From: an uncultured Robinsoniella sp.
GTDB taxonomy: Bacteria; Bacillota; Clostridia; Lachnospirales; Lachnospiraceae
Assembly: GCA_900539655.1 (NCBI GenBank)
Contig: UQCR01000009.1
Location: 1 to 64,000, forward strand
DNA: 64,000 nucleotides
Reading direction: 5' to 3'
Positions 17,315-25,709 of this stretch are shown piece by piece. The position numbers were made by a program, and so were the translations under genes. Position 1 is the stretch's first letter; each line of letters opens with the position of its first letter. The notes below the pieces were generated by a model. It made no database searches. It was not told the origin of the DNA and saw only the letters and a program-made list of their open reading frames with translations.

Positions 17315-18139
17315 ATGGGAAATACACGCTATCAACTGACGGAATCAGGACATGAAAAAATGCCGGTAAAACTGCTGTATGTAACTTCTGCCCGCTATGA
17401 AGGAGACTGGCCGAGCATTAAACATTCTCACTATTTCACGGAACTATTCTATGTACGAAAGGGTGCCGGCAATTTTATTGTTGAAGATAAATCCTTTCCC
17501 ATTATAAAAGATGATCTGGTAATAATCAACCCTCATTTGGAACATACGGAAAAATCCCTCGACACCACACCACTTGAATATGTGATTCTGGGAGTCGAAG
17601 GACTTAGCTTTTCATTTGGAGGCAATCAGGAACATACCGTTTTTAACTGTCAGAACAACAAGCATAATATGATGTTCTATTTCACTTCCATGCTGCAGGA
17701 AATTGAGCAGAAGCAAAAGAATTATGAACTGGTCTGTGCCGATCTGCTGGAAGTTTTAATCATTAATCTGATCCGTCATTCTGATTTTGCCTTTGAGATC
17801 GCGCCTGCTCAGAAAGCAAGCAGAGAGTGCAGCCGCATTAAACGTTATATTGATTCTAACATCTCCGATAACATTACGCTGGATACCCTGGCGGAAATGG
17901 CGCATCTTAACAAATATTATTTTGCCCACGCTTTTACAGAATCCTACGGACTTTCTCCCATTAATTACCTGAGCGAAAAGCGGATACAGGCAAGTAAAGA
18001 ACTGCTTACTGCTACCGACCACAGCATAGCTGAGATCGCCCAGCTGTCCGGTTTTTCCTCCCAGAGTTACTTTGCCCAGAGTTTCCGCAAAGCCTGCGGG
18101 ATGAGCGCAGGGGACTACCGTAAAAAGATGAAGAAGTAG
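17315..18139 (+). CDS. AraC-family transcriptional regulator, likely of the mucin-sugar operon
   Basis: The 274-residue protein has an N-terminal cupin-type sensor domain (about 10-150; HSHYFTELFYVRKGAGNF and IINPHLEHT are typical of the beta-barrel). A C-terminal pair of helix-turn-helix motifs follows (about 175-272; LDTLAEMAHLNKYYFAHAF and IAEIAQLSGFSSQSYFAQSFRK). The ATG at 17315 is chosen because GGGAG lies five bases before it; an in-frame start 21 codons upstream has no RBS. It is divergently transcribed from the importer operon. By analogy with other AraC sugar regulators it should respond to the imported sugar; whether it activates or represses cannot be told. Confidence 0.9.
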   Translation: MGNTRYQLTESGHEKMPVKLLYVTSARYEGDWPSIKHSHYFTELFYVRKGAGNFIVEDKSFPIIKDDLVIINPHLEHTEKSLDTTPLEYVILGVEGLSFSFGGNQEHTVFNCQNNKHNMMFYFTSMLQEIEQKQKNYELVCADLLEVLIINLIRHSDFAFEIAPAQKASRECSRIKRYIDSNISDNITLDTLAEMAHLNKYYFAHAFTESYGLSPINYLSEKRIQASKELLTATDHSIAEIAQLSGFSSQSYFAQSFRKACGMSAGDYRKKMKK

Positions 18140-18198
18140 GATATGATAGTGCTGCAGCGAATGGTTTATAGTGTTCTATTGAATGACTTATGTAGGGG

Positions 18199-18410
18199 TT
18201 TAGCTGAGGAATGACGCTTTGTATACAGAGGTAGTGTACGGAAAGAGAAGGGGGCGGACCAGGACATTGGTTTGGAAGGCTTACCGCAGAACTGGCATTT
18301 TCTAACCTTCCCGAAGCACTTTTTGGCGGCAAGCTGACGGAGTCCATATCAGTTTCCCACGCCCATCTTTTCGTACACTACCTATCATCCACAAAGCGTC
18401 TTTCCTTAGC
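18199..18410. repeat. Palindromic intergenic repeat, copy 2 (complete)
   Basis: The outer arms 18203-18245 and 18367-18410 are imperfect inverted repeats of about 44 bp. Inside, GCTTACCGC (18279-18287) and GCGGCAAGC (18326-18334) flank a 38-bp core (18288-18325) that is inverted relative to copy 1 at 42-79. The right half 18327-18385 matches 81-139 in direct orientation. No coding capacity is seen. As RNA it would fold into a long hairpin and may also stop transcription between araC (+) and the ABC permease gene (-). Confidence 0.8.
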
Positions 18411-18427
18411 AATCCCGCACATCCACA

Positions 18428-19807
18428 CTAATACTTCATCGCCTCTAACGCAGAAATCTTCACCGCTTTATTCGCAGGATAATACCCTGCAATCACACCG
18501 ATCAAGGTGGAGAACAGCATGGAGAAACCAGCCAGCCATAACGGGATGACGGAAGTCCTGCTGCCCTTTTCCATCAGCAGATTCATCAGCGCTTCAAAGG
18601 AAGTAAATACAAAATGCTGTGCTGACAGATTCATGATGACGGATACAGCGAAGCTCACCAGTATTCCGATCATTCCGCCCAGCAGCCCGATGATTGCGGC
18701 CTCCATAAGGAACATGCTTCGGATATCGCTGATAAAGCAGCCCAGGGATTTCATAATGCCGATTTCCCTGGTTCGTTCTGTAATAGACATAATCATGGTG
18801 TTGGCAATTCCGATTGCGGCAACCAGCAGGGATATGGCGCCCAGACCGCCAAGCATAAACTGCTTCTGTCTGGCTTCTTTTGCCATAGGCTCTCTAATAC
18901 TTTCCATAGAGCTGGTCTGAAATCCCATATCTTTAATGATCTGCTCCACTTTTCCCACTTCTTCCACATTGTCTGTCTGAACCATAACCTGGGAAAATTC
19001 CGGTACTGTTTTTACCTTTTTCTTCTTTGATAATAGTTTTTGAAGAGCCTGCAGATCCTTCAGCTTCATAATCAGTCCGCCGGAAGTCTCTTCTCCTTTG
19101 CCAAAGTCTTCTTTCATAACTCCACTGATTTTAAGGGCAGCCAACACCTTATATTTTTTTGTCTCTTCCCCCATAGGAAGATCCGAATCGGCAGATGGAG
19201 CATTGCCGGAGGACTCCTCTTCCATTAAGAAATTAATCTCTTCTTTTTTGGTATCAAAATATGGTTTTGCTTCGGGATTTGACCAGTAATCTACCATGTT
19301 GCTGCCCTCCGGCCGCTTTGTATCCACAAACTGAAAGGCAAAGGCAGATCCCGCCAGAACCTCATAGGGCTTCTTTCCGGGAAATTTTCCTTCTGTCAGC
19401 CGGTATCCCAGTTTTTCTATTGCATCCTCAGGCATACCGATAATGCTGATTCCCTGACCCTGATACCGGTTGTTCTTTCCAACGGCGATCAGGGTGTTAT
19501 CACTGTTTAAGCTGACCTTTGGCGCTGCCAGGGTTACGTGGTCTAAAGCCTGAAGGCTTTTAACCGCTTTCTCATCCAGTTTTAGTTTTCCTTTTTGGTT
19601 ACCGGGCGTAGGCATCACGGTAATCATCGTCAGATCTCCCATCTCAGATAACATTTTTTCCTGGGACTCTTTCATGCCGATACCAATTGAAATCATAATA
19701 ATAATTGCACAGCAGCCAATTACAACACCTGAGACAGTAAGGAAAGTTCTTCCCTTTCTCCGGTAGAGGTTCCTCGCACACATCCGAAGTTTATCATTTA
19801 TTTTCAT
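18428..19807 (-). CDS. MacB/FtsX-type ABC transporter permease
   Basis: The 459-residue protein has one N-terminal membrane helix (about 20-45), an extracytoplasmic MacB-periplasmic-core-like domain (about 46-310) and three C-terminal helices of the FtsX fold, with NTMIMSITERTREIGIMKSLG between them. Proteins of this type do not pass substrate through a channel; they move mechanically to drive export or signalling. The operon order is ATPase (21574), COG1361-type protein (19825), permease. The divergent two-component system suggests a role in response to a cell-envelope stress or antimicrobial peptide, which is inference. Confidence 0.9.
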   Translation of the reverse strand: MKINDKLRMCARNLYRRKGRTFLTVSGVVIGCCAIIIMISIGIGMKESQEKMLSEMGDLTMITVMPTPGNQKGKLKLDEKAVKSLQALDHVTLAAPKVSLNSDNTLIAVGKNNRYQGQGISIIGMPEDAIEKLGYRLTEGKFPGKKPYEVLAGSAFAFQFVDTKRPEGSNMVDYWSNPEAKPYFDTKKEEINFLMEEESSGNAPSADSDLPMGEETKKYKVLAALKISGVMKEDFGKGEETSGGLIMKLKDLQALQKLLSKKKKVKTVPEFSQVMVQTDNVEEVGKVEQIIKDMGFQTSSMESIREPMAKEARQKQFMLGGLGAISLLVAAIGIANTMIMSITERTREIGIMKSLGCFISDIRSMFLMEAAIIGLLGGMIGILVSFAVSVIMNLSAQHFVFTSFEALMNLLMEKGSRTSVIPLWLAGFSMLFSTLIGVIAGYYPANKAVKISALEAMKY

Positions 19808-19824
19808 TTTATGGAAACCTCCGT

Positions 19825-21510
19825 TTATTCTTCATCATCCTGCTCTTCAAACTCTTCGTACAGGAATGCCTTCTTACGCTTCCTTTTCTTAATAACTGCA
19901 ATCACTACTGCCAGCAGCACGATAAATCCACCTGCACCTGCTATGAAAGGCAGCATATTGGTTCCTCCTTCAGGCGGCATATCTTCTCCCATTCCCATTC
20001 CGGCCTCATCACCAAAATTCATGTCTCCTGCCGGATCCTGCGCTTCTGTTACATTAAAAGGAACCGCTATTGTAATCGTTCTGGATTTATTGGAAGAATC
20101 CTCATATTTGATTTTGACCTGAACCTCCTGTTTTCCTATATTTTGAGGGGTTATCAGAAAATCAATGGTGCCGTTTGAGCCGGATTCAAAGTTTCCCAGA
20201 TATTTATAATTTTCCGCCGTTTCCACATCGCCTTCCAGGGAAGCCTCTACATTATAAACAGCGCTTTTCCCTTTGTTAACATAAGGGAGGCTTAACGTCG
20301 CTTCCGTAAATTGATGCATCTCCTCCTGGCTCTGGGGCACACTCACCTTGAACCTGTCAGGCTGTATTACCGGAATCGAGAGCTTTTCCGCCGATGTAGC
20401 CTGTGTTCTTGTCTTGTTATGGACAAACTCGTATTTAAAGCTGATATCCACTTTTGAGTTTTCAGGCTTTCCGTTCGCCAGCGCCTTGATGGTAACCTCT
20501 TTTTCAAGAACTCCTCCCGGTCCTATTTTATCTATGTAAAAGGAGTTGGAAGAATTGGTAATAGCAAGGGCATCCCCCAGTTCCAGTGACATAATCATAT
20601 TTTCTGCCGCTGTTTTGGAACTGGTATTCTTGATCTGTAATTTCAGATGAAATTCTTTTCCCGCCGTTACCTTTTCCCCATATTCGTATTTACTCACGAT
20701 AACATTTGGTACCGGCGTATCAATATCTTTTTTCTCATCTGCCGGAGCGGCTTCCCCGCCGGAAGAATCTCCCCCTCCGGAGCTTTCCAGCGGATTGAAT
20801 ACCGGTTCATTTTCATTGGGATCTGCTGCACCCTGATTTTTTGAAGCCACTGTGGGTATCATGATCTTTTCTTCTTTCTGCTCATGAACCATACCTTCTG
20901 AGGTCTGGTAATCATACTCCAGCTTCACCGTTATGGTCTGGACTTCTGACTGGATATCCTCTGCGGTCTTTAGATGCAGCTTACAGCTCTTTTCACTTTG
21001 TGCTCCTACCTTACCTACATCCAGGGAACCGGTCAGCTCCTGAGACAATAGCCCTTCTCCCGTTTCAATACTAAGTCTGGCATTCTCTATAGGTACTTCT
21101 TTGCTTTTATTTTCCACAATCAGAACTGCCTGAAATGCTTTTCCGGCCTTCAGAGGCTTTTTTATTTCTCTCCTGCTGATTCTGATTACCGGCGGTGCCA
21201 CTGCCGGTGTATTTACTCCATTTGTTTCTCCGGTCACAGGCTCTGAGTTCGTTTCTGTGGATTGTTCCGAACCGCTTCCTGTCTCATTCCCCGGGGTTTC
21301 CCCGGCCGCTGGTGTCTCCGGTGCCGCTGTTTCAGATGAATCCGGCGCCGCTTTTGCTTTATCTGATATACCTGGATATCCCAGCACCAGACTGAGCGCC
21401 ATCACCCAGATCCCCATCATTTTAATGCCTTTTTTTACCTTTATACTATTTTTTGTTATTCTGTCTTTATCCATTTTACTTTCTTTCCTCATCTTTACAC
21501 CTTTTTTCAT
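19825..21510 (-). CDS. Membrane-anchored COG1361-type protein of the MacB-like exporter
   Basis: The 561-residue product has a Lys-rich start, a signal segment (about 31-53), a Pro/Glu/Thr/Ser-rich linker, and three repeated beta-sandwich units of the CARDB/COG1361 kind (about 105-210, 255-370 and 385-485). A Gly/Met-rich spacer, one membrane helix (about 520-540) and a basic-then-acidic cytosolic tail follow. It lies between the ATPase and permease genes, where MacB systems of Gram-negative bacteria encode the adaptor MacA, so it may be the extracellular partner of the permease. This is inference from position and architecture. GGAGG lies eight bases before the ATG. Confidence 0.75.
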   Translation of the reverse strand: MKKGVKMRKESKMDKDRITKNSIKVKKGIKMMGIWVMALSLVLGYPGISDKAKAAPDSSETAAPETPAAGETPGNETGSGSEQSTETNSEPVTGETNGVNTPAVAPPVIRISRREIKKPLKAGKAFQAVLIVENKSKEVPIENARLSIETGEGLLSQELTGSLDVGKVGAQSEKSCKLHLKTAEDIQSEVQTITVKLEYDYQTSEGMVHEQKEEKIMIPTVASKNQGAADPNENEPVFNPLESSGGGDSSGGEAAPADEKKDIDTPVPNVIVSKYEYGEKVTAGKEFHLKLQIKNTSSKTAAENMIMSLELGDALAITNSSNSFYIDKIGPGGVLEKEVTIKALANGKPENSKVDISFKYEFVHNKTRTQATSAEKLSIPVIQPDRFKVSVPQSQEEMHQFTEATLSLPYVNKGKSAVYNVEASLEGDVETAENYKYLGNFESGSNGTIDFLITPQNIGKQEVQVKIKYEDSSNKSRTITIAVPFNVTEAQDPAGDMNFGDEAGMGMGEDMPPEGGTNMLPFIAGAGGFIVLLAVVIAVIKKRKRKKAFLYEEFEEQDDEE

Positions 21511-21573
21511 TTTTTAACCTCCAGCATACCGCAGACAGGTCTGTGGTATTGCATCAATTTCCCTGTTCTTTTC

Positions 21574-22287
21574 TTATGCATTTAACATTCCGGGTGTTTT
21601 CTGAACCGCCGTATCATTTACGATGTCTCCGTCGATTAAGGTTACAATACGGTCTGCATACTTTGCCATCTCCGGATCGTGCGTTACCAGCACAATGGTC
21701 TGATTGTATTTATGCGCCATGGCAATAATCATGTTCATGACCTCCGCCGTTGTTTTGGTATCCAGGTTCCCAGTGGGTTCATCTGCAAATATTACTTCCG
21801 GGTGAGTGACAAACGCCCTGGCGATGCCTACACGCTGTTGCTGGCCGCCTGACATCTGAGAGGGATAATGTGCACCGCGCTTGCCAAGCCCGACCTTATT
21901 CAGCAGCTGCATGGCCCTGTGCATCCTTTTATCCATCTCTACACCCCGAAACACCAGGGGAAGGGCTACATTTTCCAGCGCCGTTAGATTCGGCAGTAAA
22001 TTATACGCCTGAAAAATAAAACCGATATGCATCTGGCGGAATGCGGCCATGTTCTTTTCACTTAATTTTGTAATTGACGTATTTTTAATAAAGATTTCGC
22101 CTTTTGTGGGTTTTTCAAATCCCGCAAGATGATTCAACAGCGTACTCTTTCCGGACCCGGATGTACCAAAAATACAACAGATTTCTCCTTTTTTTATGGA
22201 GAGGTTAATTTTCTTAAGCGCAACTACCTTTTCATTTCCTACGGTATATTGCTTGCGGATATTTGTAACTCTGATGATTTCTTCCAT
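21574..22287 (-). CDS. ABC transporter ATPase, MacB/LolD-like
   Basis: The 237-residue nucleotide-binding subunit has Walker A GTSGSGKST, a Q-loop, signature SGGQQQR, Walker B VIFADEPTGNLD and an H-loop His in VTHD. The LD dipeptide of GNLD and the overall length are typical of the MacB/LolD group that works with FtsX-like permeases. The ATG at 22287 (MEEIIRV) has AGGA in front. An ATG 16 codons upstream abuts GGAGG with no spacing, so it is unlikely to be the start. First gene of the three-gene exporter operon. Confidence 0.92.
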   Translation of the reverse strand: MEEIIRVTNIRKQYTVGNEKVVALKKINLSIKKGEICCIFGTSGSGKSTLLNHLAGFEKPTKGEIFIKNTSITKLSEKNMAAFRQMHIGFIFQAYNLLPNLTALENVALPLVFRGVEMDKRMHRAMQLLNKVGLGKRGAHYPSQMSGGQQQRVGIARAFVTHPEVIFADEPTGNLDTKTTAEVMNMIIAMAHKYNQTIVLVTHDPEMAKYADRIVTLIDGDIVNDTAVQKTPGMLNA

Positions 22288-22476
22288 TTTTATTCCTGGT
22301 GCCTGCCTGCAATCCTTCCTGCAATACTGACACATCCTCCTACCTTACTTCTAATTTCGAATATAAGAATATCAGTAAAATTTTAAGAAATAGCAATAGA
22401 TTTAATGAAGAAATATGAAGATTGAAAAGTTTGGATACTCGTAATACCGATTTCATGGTACAATAACATTACTTCG

Positions 22477-22583
22477 GGTACCAATCCGCCAGTATGACGC
22501 AATCTATATCACTGAATGTTTCCATAAATCAGAACGGCGAAGCATTCGTTTATTTGCTTTGCGTTATACTGGTATCGGTATCC
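22477..22583. promoter_or_regulatory. Long inverted repeat ahead of the two-component genes
   Basis: 22477-22502 and 22559-22583 form an imperfect inverted repeat of about 25 bp. It contains CCAGTATGACGCAA against TTGCGTTATACTGG, and 56 bp separate the arms. The right arm ends about 10 bp before the GAGGAGGT Shine-Dalgarno. It could be an RNA stem that shapes translation or two operator half-sites. TACAAT at 22459-22464 is a possible -10 upstream. The remainder of 22288-22476 shows only AT-rich sequence. Confidence 0.5.
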
Positions 22584-22603
22584 TGTAACTGAGGAGGTAA
22601 CAA

Positions 22604-23299
22604 ATGAACAAGATGCAAAAAATTATGATAGCAGATGATGATGCTGAAATTCGGGAAGTAATCCGCATTTTATTAGAGGGGGAAGGCTATCAGGTAATTG
22701 AAGCTGCAAATGGAAATGAAGCAATCGATAAGATGGAGAGTTCCATTGTTTTAATTATATTAGATGTCATGATGCCCGGATGCTCAGGAATTATCGCCTG
22801 CAACGAAATCCGAAAAGAACATACGGTCCCCATTCTTTTTCTTACAGCAAAGTCAAAAGAAGAAGATATCGTGATCGGTTTCTCGGCGGGTGCAGATGAT
22901 TATCTCGTAAAGCCTTTTTCTTATACGGAACTTCTTTCAAGGGTTAAGGCATTAATTCGCAGATACTGTATCTATATGGGGCAGGATACCCAGAGCCTGG
23001 GACATATTTATCTCCAGGACATTGAAATCGATATGGATTCCAGACGGGTGACTAAATCCGGTACCGAAATTACGCTGACAGATCTGGAATATCAGATACT
23101 GGCTCTCCTTGCAACTCACCGGAAGAAGATATTTTCAGCCCAGAATATCTACGAAAGCGTCTGGAAGGAGCCTTATTATTCTTTTTCCAGCAACACCGTT
23201 GCCGTCCATATTCGAAACCTGAGAAAAAAACTGGAGGATGATATACAGAATCCGCATTATATACAAAATGTTTGGGGAAGGGGTTATCGCATTGTCTAA
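22604..23299 (+). CDS. OmpR-family response regulator
   Basis: The 231-residue protein has an N-terminal receiver domain with acidic pocket Asp11-Asp12-Asp13, phosphorylation site Asp54 (IILDVMMPG) and Lys103 (LVKPF). A C-terminal winged-helix DNA-binding domain (about 130-231) ends RKKLEDD...VWGRGYRIV. A strong GAGGAGGT RBS precedes the ATG. The kinase gene overlaps its end by 8 bp, and the exporter operon is divergent, so the exporter is the likely target. Confidence 0.93.
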   Translation: MNKMQKIMIADDDAEIREVIRILLEGEGYQVIEAANGNEAIDKMESSIVLIILDVMMPGCSGIIACNEIRKEHTVPILFLTAKSKEEDIVIGFSAGADDYLVKPFSYTELLSRVKALIRRYCIYMGQDTQSLGHIYLQDIEIDMDSRRVTKSGTEITLTDLEYQILALLATHRKKIFSAQNIYESVWKEPYYSFSSNTVAVHIRNLRKKLEDDIQNPHYIQNVWGRGYRIV

Positions 23300-24680
23300 A
23301 ATCAAAAATCTTTTTTCTAAGAAATTAGCCAGAGAACTGGTGCTTGCCGTTACCATTTCCCTGCTGATCGCTTATCTGGCATACGAACCGATATCAGAAT
23401 TTGGTTATTATCTGCTGGATAAAACTTTAATGTCACCAACCTATGTAAAAAGTGTGGAAGAAGATTTCGTCCGGGAACTGCAGAACTTTGTTAACGAGAA
23501 CCAGGTAACATCTAAAGAAATTTCTAAGGTGCACAAATGGATGAAAGAACAGGACAACACTTCCATCTCTTTTTTCTATAAAGATTACGAGATATTTAAT
23601 TCCGATTTCGGAACGGTGCCAACGGAGGGGGACAGCCTGGAGGATTACCTGAACCAATATATCAAAAACAGTTTTGCCAAACCTGTCCCGGAGGAAACCA
23701 TGAATACCACGTACCACATTACGTTTACGGACAAAATTACGCTGGATACGCAGGTTTACTGCTACTTCTATGTAAAGTATTACGTAGTGCTGTACTATTT
23801 CACGCTTTTTCTCTGCTTTGTGATTTTCCTTGTACTTTTCCTTTTATTCATCCACCGGAAAATACAGTATATTAATAAGCTAGCTGAAGATCTGGAAATA
23901 TTAGAAGGCGGGGACCTGCACTATAAAGTTCGTGAAAACGGCTGTGACGAGCTTTACCGGCTGGCTGTGGGAATTAATCAGATGAGGGAATCGATTATTG
24001 AACGGGATGACAATGAACAGGCTGTTAAAGAAGCTCATCAGAAGCTGATTACCGCCATGTCCCATGACCTGCGTACACCACTGACATCCCTGATCGGATA
24101 TGTGGAACTGCTGATCCTTGGCAGATATCAAAATCAGGAGCAGCTGCAGAACTTTTTAGGGCATATTAAAAACAAAGCTTATAAAATCAAGCAGCTGTCG
24201 GATAAATTATTTGAATATTTCCTGGTGTCCGAAAGGGGCGAAGAAGCATACCAGAAAGAACTGATCCCTACCATTAATTTGATTACCGGTCTGTCGGACG
24301 ACCAGTTGTTCACACTGGAAAGCGAAGGTTTTAAAATCCAGTCAGAATTTGATCTGGATTCCCTCAAAAGCAATTGCTTCCTGGATATTGAATATGTTCA
24401 GAGAACTCTGGACAATATTTTATCCAATATTCATAAATATGCAGATGCCGGTTACCCGCTGCATGTCATGTCCAAAGAAAATGACGGATATTTTTTACTG
24501 GAATTTCATAATAGAATCGCAGAAGATTTGTCCGCACACGAAAGTACCGGAATCGGTATTAAGACATGTGAGCGGATTATGCACATTCACGGCGGATTTT
24601 TTGAATGCTACAAAGACGGAGTCTGGTTTATCAGCAGAATAAAGCTGCCTGTAATCCAAAAAAATGCCTCATCTGAATAA
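23292..24680 (+). CDS. Sensor histidine kinase paired with the exporter's regulator
   Basis: With the TTG start at 23292 the protein has 462 residues. GGGGAAGGGG lies eight bases before it; upstream ATGs in frame lack an RBS. It has a membrane helix (about 13-32), an extracytoplasmic sensor domain (about 35-165), a second helix (about 168-192), HAMP, HisKA with His258 in AMSHDLRTPLTSLIGY, and an ATPase domain. The N-box DNILSNIHKYA is clear, but the usual DxGxG box is replaced by FHNRIAEDL and only a reduced STGIGIKTCERI G2-like box follows, so the ATP lid is divergent. VanS-like kinases near ABC exporters often look like this. The signal is unknown. Confidence 0.88.
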   Translation: MSKIKNLFSKKLARELVLAVTISLLIAYLAYEPISEFGYYLLDKTLMSPTYVKSVEEDFVRELQNFVNENQVTSKEISKVHKWMKEQDNTSISFFYKDYEIFNSDFGTVPTEGDSLEDYLNQYIKNSFAKPVPEETMNTTYHITFTDKITLDTQVYCYFYVKYYVVLYYFTLFLCFVIFLVLFLLFIHRKIQYINKLAEDLEILEGGDLHYKVRENGCDELYRLAVGINQMRESIIERDDNEQAVKEAHQKLITAMSHDLRTPLTSLIGYVELLILGRYQNQEQLQNFLGHIKNKAYKIKQLSDKLFEYFLVSERGEEAYQKELIPTINLITGLSDDQLFTLESEGFKIQSEFDLDSLKSNCFLDIEYVQRTLDNILSNIHKYADAGYPLHVMSKENDGYFLLEFHNRIAEDLSAHESTGIGIKTCERIMHIHGGFFECYKDGVWFISRIKLPVIQKNASSE

Positions 24681-24683
24681 ACA

Positions 24684-24738
24684 ACACCCCTGCAATGATT
24701 TCCGCGCCATATAAGGCACGAGAAGCATGCAGGGGTGT
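24684..24738. terminator. Bidirectional terminator between the kinase gene and rsfS
   Basis: ACACCCCTGCA (24684-24694) and TGCAGGGGTGT (24728-24738) form a perfect 11-bp stem around a 33-nt loop with its own pairing potential. An AT-rich T-tract lies on the plus side. It lies between convergent genes. Confidence 0.7.
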
Positions 24739-24745
24739 ATTATTT

Positions 24746-25099
24746 TTATAATTCTTCTACAGAAATACTCTTGCCATCTCTCCAGATTCTCTCCAGATCG
24801 TAGAACAGACGGTTTTCGGAATCAAAAACGTGAATGATAATATCACCATAATCCAGCAGAATCCAGTTCGCTGTCTGGTAACCTTCAACCTGTTTAGCGT
24901 GATATCCCGCTTTTCCAAGGGCTTCTTCTACGTTGTCAACCAACGCCTGAACCTGATTTTTATTTGTTCCGCTGGTAATGATAAAATAATCAGCCAATAC
25001 GGATACTTCTTCAATATTGATAACCTTTAAATCCTCTGCCTTCTTTTCTTCCAAAGCGGCACAGGCTATTTTAGCCATTTGTTTTGACTTGTTTTCCAA
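24746..25099 (-). CDS. rsfS: Ribosomal silencing factor RsfS
   Basis: RsfS binds ribosomal protein L14 and blocks joining of the subunits under poor growth. The 117-residue length and the stretches VSVLADYFIITSGTNKNQVQAL and WILLDYGDIIIHVF are family hallmarks. It starts with TTG, one base after the yqeK stop codon, with GGAGGG eight bases upstream. Last gene of the nadD-yqeK-rsfS run, as in many Firmicutes, and followed by the shared terminator. Confidence 0.95.
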   Translation of the reverse strand: MENKSKQMAKIACAALEEKKAEDLKVINIEEVSVLADYFIITSGTNKNQVQALVDNVEEALGKAGYHAKQVEGYQTANWILLDYGDIIIHVFDSENRLFYDLERIWRDGKSISVEEL

Positions 25100-25100
25100 T

Positions 25101-25709
25101 TTACTTTCCCTCCTGTCTCATTAACTGCTTTTCTCTGTTCATTTCTTTATAATACTCAAAAGCTCTCGCTGTCATTGGGTCCAATTCATTTTTTGTGGAC
25201 TTCAGATACGAAAGGGTATCCCGCAAAATAATATACAGAGCTTCATCAATGTCTGAAAAAGCCATTTTTCTTGACAATTCCAGATTCTGGGCTTTGTAAC
25301 GCCAGGGCTCTATATAGTCTGCTATATAGACGATTTTCTCCAGAAGAGACATCCCGGGCCTGCCTGTTGTATGATATGCAATCGCATTCAAAATATCCGG
25401 ATCTGTTATCTTATACTTTTCTTTTGCGATCTGCGCTCCTGCTTTTGCGTGAAGTAAAAATGGGTTCTTCCGTTCTGCATCCGATATGGGAATCCCGTTT
25501 TTTTCGCAGATGCTGATTTTTTTATCGTTGGGAATGCATTTTGCGCAATCATGCAGCAATCCCGCTGCCTGCGCCTTTCTCACATCCTCCCCATAACGCA
25601 TTGCCAGTGCAGCACTGGTGTACATAACGCCCTGGGTATGGGTAAAACGATCTTCATCCAGATATTTTTTCAGCTTCTCCTGCATTTTAAAAATATTGAA
25701 TTCACTCAT
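25101..25709 (-). CDS. yqeK: YqeK-type HD-domain Ap4A hydrolase
   Basis: The family hydrolyses diadenosine tetraphosphate symmetrically to two ADP. The 202-residue protein has the HD metal site: His in RFTHTQGV, LLHDCAK, His in LLHAKAGA and Asp in YIADYIEP. The ATG at 25709 has AGGAG about 10 bases upstream and overlaps the end of nadD by 8 bp. A longer frame with 12 extra codons lies inside nadD and has no RBS. Confidence 0.92.
   Translation of the reverse strand: MSEFNIFKMQEKLKKYLDEDRFTHTQGVMYTSAALAMRYGEDVRKAQAAGLLHDCAKCIPNDKKISICEKNGIPISDAERKNPFLLHAKAGAQIAKEKYKITDPDILNAIAYHTTGRPGMSLLEKIVYIADYIEPWRYKAQNLELSRKMAFSDIDEALYIILRDTLSYLKSTKNELDPMTARAFEYYKEMNREKQLMRQEGK

Noticed and set aside
22288..22335. 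N-terminal extension of the ABC ATPase starting at 22335
   Set aside because: The ATG directly touches the GGAGG and the extra 16 residues do not belong to the ABC fold; the start at 22287 is preferred.
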